Shown: piece after piece, positions 1-5,755 of the stretch
Layout of the letters: the number at the start of each line of letters is the position of its first letter
How positions within the stretch are numbered: the first letter of the stretch is position 1
From: Pseudomonadota bacterium
Lineage (GTDB): Bacteria > Pseudomonadota > Alphaproteobacteria > Rhizobiales > Xanthobacteraceae
DNA length: 5,987 nucleotides
Direction of reading: 5' to 3'
Assembly (NCBI GenBank): GCA_023431725.1
Contig: JAEYVN010000292.1
Span: forward strand, 1 to 5,987
The notes under the pieces: generated by a model
Told to the model about the DNA's origin: nothing
The model's input: only the letters and a program-made list of their open reading frames with translations
Databases searched by the model: none
Position numbers and translations under genes: made by a program

Positions 1-363
1 CGCGTCCTCGTCAAAATCGAGCCCGAGTTCCTTGGCCAGCGCCGGATCGATGCCGGCCACCGGCGGCGCGTCATAGGGCTTACGCGCGACATAACCGCTC
101 TGCGGCTTTTCACTGAAGCCGTCAGGCGTCGAGGCGCGCGCGGTATGCTCGTGACGGCGGTCCGCCCGGCGGTCGAAGGAATTGTCAGGCGGCGGCTGCA
201 GCCCGGTGCCGGAACCCATGCCGGCGCGGCCCTTGCCAATGGCCGGATTCAGCAGGTCATCGAGGGCGGGATCATGCTTGGGCGCGTCCGGCAGATGCGC
301 TTTGGAGCGGGTCGGGCGCGCGTAATCCTTGGCTTTTTTGGGCTTGTCGGGAGATTTGGCCAT
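1..363 (-). CDS. uvrB: Probable UvrB (excinuclease ABC subunit B), N-terminal extension only; runs off the left edge
   Basis: A minus-strand frame is open from the ATG at 363-361 to the window edge, giving 121 codons without a stop. The protein starts MAKSPDKPKKAKDYARPTRS and is rich in Lys, Pro, Asp and Arg. It carries the segments LLNPAIGKGRAGMGSGTGLQ (about residues 38-57) and PPPDNSFDRRADRR just after, and ends in GIDPALAKELGLDFDEDA. From memory, this low-complexity lead-in is typical of the long N-terminal extension of UvrB in Bradyrhizobium-like and Mesorhizobium-like bacteria, before the conserved helicase core. UvrB takes damaged DNA from UvrA and recruits UvrC in cytoplasmic nucleotide excision repair. 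None of the diagnostic UvrB motifs (Walker A, beta-hairpin) lies in the window, so the identity rests on the extension alone. No clear Shine-Dalgarno is seen; GGGGG at 365-369 is the only purine run close to the ATG. No GTTC-N7-GTTC or GAAC-N7-GAAC SOS box is visible upstream. The gene is divergent from nhaA. Confidence 0.6.
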   Translation of the reverse strand, partial: MAKSPDKPKKAKDYARPTRSKAHLPDAPKHDPALDDLLNPAIGKGRAGMGSGTGLQPPPDNSFDRRADRRHEHTARASTPDGFSEKPQSGYVARKPYDAPPVAGIDPALAKELGLDFDEDA

Positions 364-492
364 GCCCCCGCAATATGGGTGGAGTCGCAGGGCGAGAAAA
401 GGGCGGCGAAGACGCCGATTTTGAGCATCGCTCCGGTGTTGATTTCGTGGCGTGTGCCCGCAATCCTCATGCAACTCCGCAAGAGAATCAGC
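364..492. promoter_or_regulatory. Divergent intergenic region between uvrB and nhaA
   Basis: This 129-bp spacer must hold the promoters of both divergent genes. I could not pick a convincing -35/-10 pair on either strand. The only clear structure is a short perfect hairpin, CGGCG-AAGA-CGCCG, at 404-417. On the plus strand it is followed by ATTTT, but no plus-strand gene lies upstream for it to terminate. No SOS-type operator is visible. Confidence 0.45.
481..486 (+). promoter_or_regulatory. Ribosome binding site deciding the nhaA start
   Basis: AAGAGA lies 6 nt before the ATG at 493 and is the only purine-rich, Shine-Dalgarno-like word nearby. The alternative in-frame ATG at 469 is preceded by a C/T-rich stretch without such a site. 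This favours 493 as the start of the DsbA-NhaA protein. Confidence 0.5.
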
Positions 493-2352
493 ATGGCGCA
501 TGATCCGGCGATCAACTGGCTCGACCGTCCCGTTGACGAGACCCGCGACCACGCCCTCGGCCCCAGCAATGCCGAGATCACGCTGGTCGAATATGGCAGC
601 TATGATTGCCCCTATTGCCGGCGGGCCAACGAGCACATCGCCGACATCCGCGACCAGCTGGGCGACCGGCTCCGCTATGTGTTCCGGCACAAGCCGATCA
701 CCGGCAGCGACATCGCGCTGCGCGCCGCCGAACTCGCCGAATGCGCCGCCACGCGCGAGCAGTTCTGGGACGCGCATGTCAAACTGATGTCGCGCTCGGC
801 GACACTCACTGAGGAGGATCTGCGCGTCGTCCGGGCCGATCTCGGCCTGCCCGAACACGGCGACAGCACCGCGCGCTCGAAACACAGGGTCGAAGAGGAC
901 ATCGCCAGCGCCAAGGCAAGCGGCGTCAAGTTCACGCCGACCTTTTTCATCAATGGCCGCCGCTATGACGGCGCCTGGGACGAGGCCTCGTTCTACGACG
1001 CAATGCTCGGACGGCTCGGCCATCGCGTGCAGGCCGCCGCACTCGACTTTGCAAGCTGGGCCCCATCCACCGGTGTGCTGCTGTTGCTGGCCACCGTGTT
1101 CGCCGTGCTTGTGACCAATTCACCCTTTGGGCACGCGATCGAGGAATTCTGGGAACGACCGCTCGGTCTCAGCTTCGGCGACGCGAACTTCACCATGTCG
1201 CTGCGGCACTGGATCAACGATGCGCTGCTCAGCGTGTTCTTTCTGGTCGTCGGTCTCGAGATCAAGCGCGAGTTTACCGTCGGCCGGCTGGCCTCGCGCC
1301 GTTCGGCCGCTCTGCCCGTGGCCGGTGCCATCGGCGGCATGGCCGTGCCCGCCCTGCTCTATGTGCTGATCATCCCGCAGGGGCCATGGGCCCACGGCTG
1401 GGGCGTACCGATGGCGACCGACACCGCATTCGCCGTCGCGCTGATCGCGATGCTCGGGGCACGCGTGCCGATCGAACTGCGCATCTTCCTCACCGCGGCC
1501 GCCATCGTCGATGATATCGGTGCGATCATCGTGGTCGCGGTCTTCTACTCGGGCAAGATCGATTTCGCCTGGCTTGCGCTTGCCGTCATCCTTTACGGAG
1601 CGTTGTTCGCACTCAACCGCGCCGGTGTCTATCGCGCACTCCCCTATATCGTCCTTGGGGCGTTCCTGTGGATCGCCGTTCATGCCGGTGGATTGCACGC
1701 GACGCTTGCCGGCGTGCTGCTGGCCCTGGTCATCCCGACGCTGCCACCCGCCGACCTCAAGGCGTTGGTGGCGCAGGCCACATCCATCATCACGGCGGAG
1801 TCGCAGCGGGCGCATGAAGCATTGCATCACGGCCCCACTCCGCTGGCCTTGCGCGGGCTGGATGCCATTCACGACCGGCTGGAATCTCCGGCCGACCGGC
1901 TGTTGCGCCATGTCGAGCCGTGGTCGAGCTATCTCGTGCTGCCGCTCTTTGCGCTGGCCAATGCCGGCGTCGTGCTCTCGACACATGTCATCGGCGGTCA
2001 TGGGCAACTGATGCTCGCCATCATTGCCGGCCTCGCCATCGGCAAGCCGCTCGGCATGGTCCTGCTCTGTGCGATCGCTGTGTGGACGGGCGCAGCACTC
2101 AAGCCAAGGGAATATTCGTGGCTTCATCTTGCCGGCGCGGGCGCTTTGGCCGGCATCGGCTTCACCATGTCGCTGTTCATTGCCGGTCAGACATTCGGAG
2201 TGCCGGCCGATTTCGACGCCGCCAAGATTGCGGTCTTTGTTGCCTCGATCTTGTCGGCAGTGATCGGCATTGTCATCCTGCTGCTGGCATCACGTCAGCC
2301 TGTCGAGGATCAGGAAGCAGACGACAAACCGGAAAACGTCACGCCGGTCTAG
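493..2352 (+). CDS. nhaA: NhaA-type Na+/H+ antiporter with N-terminal DsbA-like thioredoxin domain (619 aa)
   Basis: An inner-membrane antiporter that exports Na+ (or Li+) in exchange for H+, serving pH and salt homeostasis, with an extra redox domain in front. Residues about 25-178 form a DsbA/Thioredoxin_4-like fold, with the active-site motif CPYC at 39-42 and the cis-proline loop FTPTFF at 147-152 (Pro149). Residues about 183-600 are a complete NhaA of 12-helix type. They include GLEIKREF (254-261), ATD with Asp310, the paired aspartates Asp340-Asp341 (equivalent to E. coli D163/D164), HVEPWSSYLVLPLFALANAG (473-492), GKPLG with Lys518 (equivalent to E. coli K300) and GIGFTMSLFI (554-563). 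The C-terminus is a short acidic tail. No signal peptide precedes the thioredoxin domain. Since NhaA proteins have a cytoplasmic N-terminus, the CPYC site should face the cytosol; this is inference. The start at 493 is chosen because the frame further upstream is antisense to uvrB and reads as unstructured sequence. All key antiporter residues are present, so it is probably functional. Confidence 0.95.
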   Translation: MAHDPAINWLDRPVDETRDHALGPSNAEITLVEYGSYDCPYCRRANEHIADIRDQLGDRLRYVFRHKPITGSDIALRAAELAECAATREQFWDAHVKLMSRSATLTEEDLRVVRADLGLPEHGDSTARSKHRVEEDIASAKASGVKFTPTFFINGRRYDGAWDEASFYDAMLGRLGHRVQAAALDFASWAPSTGVLLLLATVFAVLVTNSPFGHAIEEFWERPLGLSFGDANFTMSLRHWINDALLSVFFLVVGLEIKREFTVGRLASRRSAALPVAGAIGGMAVPALLYVLIIPQGPWAHGWGVPMATDTAFAVALIAMLGARVPIELRIFLTAAAIVDDIGAIIVVAVFYSGKIDFAWLALAVILYGALFALNRAGVYRALPYIVLGAFLWIAVHAGGLHATLAGVLLALVIPTLPPADLKALVAQATSIITAESQRAHEALHHGPTPLALRGLDAIHDRLESPADRLLRHVEPWSSYLVLPLFALANAGVVLSTHVIGGHGQLMLAIIAGLAIGKPLGMVLLCAIAVWTGAALKPREYSWLHLAGAGALAGIGFTMSLFIAGQTFGVPADFDAAKIAVFVASILSAVIGIVILLLASRQPVEDQEADDKPENVTPV

Positions 2353-2398
2353 CTAATACCGTTACCGTGTGTTTGGAGGCGTGGCCGGGCGAATGCTC
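2353..2398. other. Short convergent intergenic gap
   Basis: This 46-bp gap separates the stop codons of nhaA (plus) and the acyltransferase-like gene (minus). I looked for a hairpin with a T-run on either strand and saw none, so no intrinsic terminator can be assigned to either gene here. Confidence 0.6.
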
Positions 2399-3142
2399 TC
2401 ATGCACCCATCAGCCGCGTGACGCCGAATAGCGCCGCCATCATGACCGGCTGGTGCAGAAGATAGATCAAAAGGCTGTGCCGGCCGGCGAGCGCCAGTGT
2501 GCGCGTCAGTGGATCGATCGGTTTCCAGTAAGCCCAAACCGCTTTCGCTGCATGCGGCGCGAGCAAACGCGCGATGGCGATGCCCATCAGCATGAAGGCG
2601 AACCATGGAAACAACGGATTGTAATCGTTCGATGGAGGCGCCTCGGTGCCGAGGCCAAGCCACAGCAGGACCGGCACATTCAGCGCGGGTGTGGCGAATA
2701 ACGGAGCAATCAGCACAACGGCCGCCGCAAGGATGATGACCGGCAGCGGCGCCCGCAAAAAGAGCAGCCCGATCACGCTCGAGGCGGCGATGCAATGGAG
2801 AATACCGAACCAGATCATCGCCTCGGGATCGGCGAGATAGGAAATGACCGTGACCAGCATCGCGGCGGCGACAAGATAGCCGATGCGCCACCAGAAATTT
2901 CGCCAGTGCATGCCATTGTGGTGCGCCAGATAAAGGCTGATGCCGGCGATGGCGAGAAAGCTCGCCGGGATCGTGCGCACGAACACGATCCAGCCCGGCG
3001 CCTCCGTCACACCGAAATCACCCAGTCCGAAAAATTCCAGATCGAAGAAGAAATGATAGACGATCATCGCCGCGATCGCGACGCCGCGCAGGACGTCGAG
3101 CAAGGCGATCCGTAGACGCGGTATAGCGGGTGGTGCGGACAT
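2399..3142 (-). CDS. DUF1624 / heparan-alpha-glucosaminide N-acetyltransferase-like membrane protein (247 aa)
   Basis: A polytopic inner-membrane protein of the DUF1624 (COG3503) family, related to the catalytic domain of HGSNAT, which transfers acetyl groups from cytosolic acetyl-CoA to sugars across a membrane. The bacterial substrate is unknown. Family-typical segments are LLDVLRGVAIAAMIVYHFFF (14-33, with His30), FLAIAGISLYL (62-72), IWFGILHCIAASSVIGLLF (110-128), PLFPWFAFMLMGIAIARLL (176-194) and LALAGRHSLLIYLLHQPVMM (216-235). About seven hydrophobic helices are visible. The length is normal for compact bacterial members. The start is set at the ATG 3142-3140, giving MSAPPAIPRL. The frame also extends to a TTG at 3199, but that TTG is the first half of a TTGACA promoter-like box, and the extra 19 residues look non-family. 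No strong ribosome binding site is visible at 3142. The gene follows the duplicated membrane protein on the same strand at 68 bp, so it may be read from its own promoter or through. Confidence 0.85.
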   Translation of the reverse strand: MSAPPAIPRLRIALLDVLRGVAIAAMIVYHFFFDLEFFGLGDFGVTEAPGWIVFVRTIPASFLAIAGISLYLAHHNGMHWRNFWWRIGYLVAAAMLVTVISYLADPEAMIWFGILHCIAASSVIGLLFLRAPLPVIILAAAVVLIAPLFATPALNVPVLLWLGLGTEAPPSNDYNPLFPWFAFMLMGIAIARLLAPHAAKAVWAYWKPIDPLTRTLALAGRHSLLIYLLHQPVMMAALFGVTRLMGA

Positions 3143-3167
3143 GAATTGCCCGTTCGGAGGATACCAC

Positions 3168-3199
3168 TCTATAGCATCATCCGAAGGCAAAACTGTCAA
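3168..3199 (-). promoter_or_regulatory. Candidate sigma-70-type promoter for the DUF1624 gene
   Basis: Reading the minus strand, a perfect TTGACA lies at 3199-3194. A TGCTATAGAG segment follows at 3176-3167. The -10 can be taken as TGCTAT with a 17-nt spacer or as TATAGA with a 20-nt spacer; neither is ideal. Transcription would start near 3160, about 20 nt before the ATG at 3142. That fits the shorter start and argues against use of the TTG codon inside the -35 box. Confidence 0.35.
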
Positions 3200-3210
3200 A
3201 AATCAGCGTT

Positions 3211-4491
3211 CTAATGCACCGCACGCCGACGGCGCTGGGACGCCGGCTGAACGGCCGGCAGATCGAGCATCGGATTGTCGCAAATGAAGGCGGCACGCTT
3301 GGCGGCGCGATCGAGTTCTTCGTCCGAGATGACGTCGCTTTCGTACAGGTCGTTGAGGACCTGCATCTGCTCCTCGAAGCTCAGCAGCGGATCCGGTTCG
3401 GCCAGGGCCCGCTGCGAAGCGACCCGGCGTTCTTCGATGGCGGCAAGCAAGGCTTCATAGTTGCGGTCGCGCAGCAGCCGGATGCCCGGATAGGGATCGG
3501 CATAGCGCAGCCGCGTCAACCAGGACACGAGCGGCGCACACACCGCCAGCACGAGCAAAGCCGGTCCGTAATCGGCGATCGCGCGCTGCAAGCCGACACC
3601 GCCGACATAATAATCTTCGGGATGCTGCTGGCCCACACCGCTCATCCAGGCGAAGACCGCAATCGCGCACCAGGCGAAGATCAGGCCCGCCAACTGATAT
3701 TGCTGATCGACGCCATAAAACGATGCCGGTTCCTTCAACTCGCGATAGGCGATGCTGACGCTTTCCGTCGTGCCGAAGACCTGCGAGCGGCGATAGGTGA
3801 AGGCATCGGCCAGCAAGTTGACGTCAATCGAGATGCCGAGACGGCGCTGTCGAAAAGACCGGGGCGCTGCGTCAGGCTGTGGCGGCATGAGCGGCACGTC
3901 GAGACCGTCCGGCGTCACAAGCTTCTGGCGAATGATCGCATCCTGTGCGGTCAGGACATCATTTTCGACGAGCCAGCGCAGACGGCGCAGATAGACGCGC
4001 ACGCTGATGCCATCGGCGGGCTCTGCCAGCATGGCGAGCGACGCGGCGCGACGCGTTTCGATCTCCCGAAGAATGGCATCGTGGTTGCGCTCCTCGAGCA
4101 CCAGCACATTCAGACCGGGAGTCGGAATAGCGGTGAAGGCAACCTGCCTGATCCTTTGCGTCAGCAACAGCACGGCGAGAGCCACAAGGGTGACACCGCC
4201 ATAGAGAAGGAACACCAGCGGCTGCGGCCCGCCGCGAAACACCGCGACGGCGGCAAGGGCCGTCATGACGAACGCCACCCAGTGCAACTCGCGATCAGTC
4301 TCGACCGTCCGGACGTAGGTCGAACGCGGACCGACCGTGTCCCAGGCAACGCGCTTGTGCAGCTTGGCTTCGCGCTTGCTCTCGATGGTGTAATCGAGAT
4401 GCTTGCGTGAAAATACGTATTGCGTCCTCAACCAGCGGCGGCGCTGGCTGAAGGATGACGATTGTTCCGACGTCCGCATGGTGGCTGACAC
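3211..4491 (-). CDS. Internally duplicated membrane protein of unknown function with SHOCT-like segments (426 aa)
   Basis: I do not recognise a named gene. The protein is two copies of one module, about residues 14-192 and 213-400. Each copy starts with FxQRR (14-18, 213-217) and a strand-rich stretch ending VAWDTV (49-53) or IAYREL (247-252), which could be a PH-like fold (inference). Two membrane helices follow: about 71-85 and 91-111 in copy one, about 266-285 and 308-326 in copy two. Next comes a Pro-Gly turn and a charged helix: residues 135-158 match 343-366 at 14 of 24 positions, including RN, the doubled Arg of IExRR, and LAEP. Each copy closes with a SHOCT-like segment (LRWLVENDVLTAQD, 171-184; LNDLYESDVISDEE, 379-392). 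The start is GTG at 4491, with GAGGG four bases upstream. An ATG at 4479 is a real alternative and would remove four residues. The basic tail ends QRRRRAVH. No enzyme motif is seen, so a structural, sensory or envelope role is only a guess. Confidence 0.85.
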   Translation of the reverse strand: MSATMRTSEQSSSFSQRRRWLRTQYVFSRKHLDYTIESKREAKLHKRVAWDTVGPRSTYVRTVETDRELHWVAFVMTALAAVAVFRGGPQPLVFLLYGGVTLVALAVLLLTQRIRQVAFTAIPTPGLNVLVLEERNHDAILREIETRRAASLAMLAEPADGISVRVYLRRLRWLVENDVLTAQDAIIRQKLVTPDGLDVPLMPPQPDAAPRSFRQRRLGISIDVNLLADAFTYRRSQVFGTTESVSIAYRELKEPASFYGVDQQYQLAGLIFAWCAIAVFAWMSGVGQQHPEDYYVGGVGLQRAIADYGPALLVLAVCAPLVSWLTRLRYADPYPGIRLLRDRNYEALLAAIEERRVASQRALAEPDPLLSFEEQMQVLNDLYESDVISDEELDRAAKRAAFICDNPMLDLPAVQPASQRRRRAVH

Positions 4492-4641
4492 GCATCCCTC
4501 GCGACACTTTCGGTTGCCGTTGTGTCGTCTGTTCGAGATCGCAAACTGTCAGCCGATTGAGACCATTCGGTTAGCGCCGGCGCGGTTTCCGTCCGCAAGG
4601 TGGAGGAACCGTAAAGACGGTTGCAGAAACACCTTCGGCTC
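4492..4641. other. Intergenic region between the araC-type gene and the duplicated membrane protein gene
   Basis: This 150-bp stretch must carry the 3' end of the regulator transcript and probably the promoter of the membrane protein gene, both on the minus strand. It contains a 6-bp perfect hairpin (listed separately). No persuasive -35/-10 pair was found. I see no small ORF with a ribosome binding site in it. Confidence 0.5.
4607..4622 (-). terminator. Small hairpin downstream of the AraC-family gene, possible weak terminator
   Basis: AACCGT and ACGGTT form a perfect 6-bp stem with a 4-nt loop, 19 bases past the stop codon of the regulator gene. On the minus strand no T-run follows (the next bases are CCTCC), so it does not meet the intrinsic terminator pattern. 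It could instead be an RNA 3'-end stabiliser or chance. Confidence 0.25.
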
Positions 4642-5586
4642 TCACAGCAGCACGCCCGGCAGCATGTCCGATGCGTCGCGCAAACGAGCGACATCGCGCA
4701 CCGGCGGCGCACCGAACAGCCGCCGATATTCGCGGCTGAATTGCGAGGGGCTGTCATAGCCGACTTCGTGCCCGGCGGTTGCGGCATCCATCGACAGACT
4801 GACCATCAGGCGACGCGCTTCCTGGAGGCGCAACTGCTTCTGATATTGCAGCGGACTCATCGCCGTCACGGTCTTGAAATGTTCGTGCAGCGCCGATGCG
4901 CTCATGCGCGCCTCGGCTGCGACATGCTCGATGCTGAAAGGCTGGCGGAAGTTCTTCTTGATCCAGCCGATGGCGCGATTGACCTGTTGCAGCTTGCTTT
5001 CGGCGCGACCGATCTGCCGCAGGCGAATGCCCTGCGACGAGTGCAGCAGGCGATACAGAATTTCGCGCTCCGCCAGCGGCGCGAGGATGGCGATATCGCG
5101 CGGCGTCGCGAGCAGGCGCACGAGACGGGTGGCCGCATCCAACAAGTCCGGCGTCACCACATCGAGGTGCAGGCTCGATCCCGGCACATCGTGGGGCGCG
5201 GTGTCATCACCGCCCGCATCGAGGATCAGCGCACTCAGCACCACCGGATCGAGGTCCAACCGCAGACACAGATATGGGTTCGTGGCGCTGGCCTCGAGCA
5301 CCTGACCGATGATCGGCACGTCAACCGACACGACGAGATAATGCAGCGGATCATATTGATAGATCGTCTCGCCCAGCATGACCTGCTTGCGGCCCTGCGC
5401 CACGATGCAGAGCGCCGGCTGGTGCAGGGCATGCAACGGCTCGGTCGGCTGCGATGACCGGATCAGCGCCAGGCGGGGGATGGCCGTCGCGTGAACACCG
5501 TCGGCGCAGGAGAATTGATCAATCAGACCGGCCAGCTCCTTGAGGCCAGCCGTTCCATCTGTCCGCCTCTCGATATCCAACGTCAT
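4642..5586 (-). CDS. AraC-family transcriptional regulator (314 aa)
   Basis: A cytoplasmic DNA-binding regulator. The N-terminal half (about 20-190) matches the AraC_N type (PF06719) sensor domain, with the cupin-like segment HQPALCIVAQGRKQVMLG (55-72) followed by YQYDPLHYLVVSVDVP (76-91) and YLCLRLDLDP (105-114). The C-terminal domain (about 203-303) is a complete HTH_18 with two helix-turn-helix units: FSIEHVAAEARMSASALHEHFK (217-238) and AGHEVGYDSPSQFSREYRRLFG (271-292), the latter being the usual AraC signature region. The length is normal for the family. The start is ATG 5586-5584, with AGGAG 7 nt upstream. The in-frame ATG at 5646 would add 20 residues, lacks a ribosome binding site and falls outside the family's usual N-terminus. 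The gene is divergent from a secreted carboxymuconolactone-decarboxylase-like gene, which it probably controls, as is usual for AraC_N-type regulators beside oxidoreductase or AhpD-like genes. The inducer is unknown. Confidence 0.93.
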   Translation of the reverse strand: MTLDIERRTDGTAGLKELAGLIDQFSCADGVHATAIPRLALIRSSQPTEPLHALHQPALCIVAQGRKQVMLGETIYQYDPLHYLVVSVDVPIIGQVLEASATNPYLCLRLDLDPVVLSALILDAGGDDTAPHDVPGSSLHLDVVTPDLLDAATRLVRLLATPRDIAILAPLAEREILYRLLHSSQGIRLRQIGRAESKLQQVNRAIGWIKKNFRQPFSIEHVAAEARMSASALHEHFKTVTAMSPLQYQKQLRLQEARRLMVSLSMDAATAGHEVGYDSPSQFSREYRRLFGAPPVRDVARLRDASDMLPGVLL

Positions 5587-5593
5587 GAAAAAT

Positions 5594-5598
5594 CTCCT
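5594..5598 (-). promoter_or_regulatory. Ribosome binding site of the AraC-family gene
   Basis: AGGAG on the minus strand, 7 nt before the ATG at 5586. It is a near-ideal Shine-Dalgarno and decides the start over the upstream in-frame ATG at 5646. Confidence 0.8.
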
Positions 5599-5618
5599 GA
5601 AATCCGCACGCAACATAC

Positions 5619-5634
5619 GCGGCCAGAGAGCCGC
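5619..5634. repeat. Short perfect inverted repeat GCGGC-N6-GCCGC
   Basis: Two 5-bp arms (5619-5623 and 5630-5634) flank CAGAGA. The repeat sits 33 bp upstream of the regulator's start codon, overlapping the second CCGCACG word. It could be an operator half-site pair, a 5'-UTR hairpin, or chance in GC-rich DNA. Confidence 0.3.
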
Positions 5635-5744
5635 ACGAAATCCCATAAAGGCACGATTGGAGGATCAGGCAATAACCGGCGAGCATCGGTCTACCGCCTC
5701 GGACCCCGTCCGCTGCATGGTCGCGGCATTGATGAGCACCAATC

Positions 5745-5750
5745 GAGGAG
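5745..5750 (+). promoter_or_regulatory. Ribosome binding site of the CMD-like gene
   Basis: GAGGAG lies 5 nt before the ATG at 5756. It favours this start over the in-frame ATG at 5732, which has no such site. Confidence 0.75.
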
Positions 5751-5755
5751 CAAAC

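Larger units (their letters stand above)
5587..5755. promoter_or_regulatory. Divergent regulatory region between the AraC-family gene and the CMD-like gene
   Basis: This 169-bp spacer should hold both promoters and the AraC operator. On the minus strand, TTGCCT-N17-TTTATG (about 5673-5645) is a weak candidate promoter for the regulator. No clear promoter is seen for the plus-strand gene. Candidate operator elements are the word CCGCACG at 5604-5610 and again at 5631-5637, with a further GCACG at 5651-5655, and a hairpin at 5619-5634. Confidence 0.5.

Noticed and set aside
404..417. CGGCG-AAGA-CGCCG hairpin followed by ATTTT as a plus-strand terminator
   Set aside because: The stem is only 5 bp, the T-run is short, and no plus-strand gene lies upstream to be terminated.
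145..492. Upstream 116-codon extension of the nhaA frame
   Set aside because: It is antisense to the probable uvrB start, reads as Arg/Gly-rich non-domain sequence, and has no ribosome binding site. The DsbA domain begins just after the ATG at 493, which has AAGAGA upstream.
364..492. LexA/SOS box in front of uvrB
   Set aside because: Neither GTTC-N7-GTTC nor GAAC-N7-GAAC occurs in the spacer.
1120..2127. Minus-strand open frame of 335 codons inside nhaA
   Set aside because: It is antisense to the NhaA domain, whose conserved motifs establish the coding strand. The frame is charged with no recognisable domain.
3214..4410. Long plus-strand open frame of 398 codons
   Set aside because: It lies wholly antisense to the duplicated membrane protein and is rich in His, Arg, Gln and Asp, typical of a shadow frame in GC-rich DNA. 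The minus-strand protein shows an internal repeat and membrane helices, which only a real gene would show.
4621..5457. Plus-strand open frame of 278 codons over the AraC-family gene
   Set aside because: It is a shadow of the AraC reading frame, with His/Gln/Arg-rich composition and no domain.
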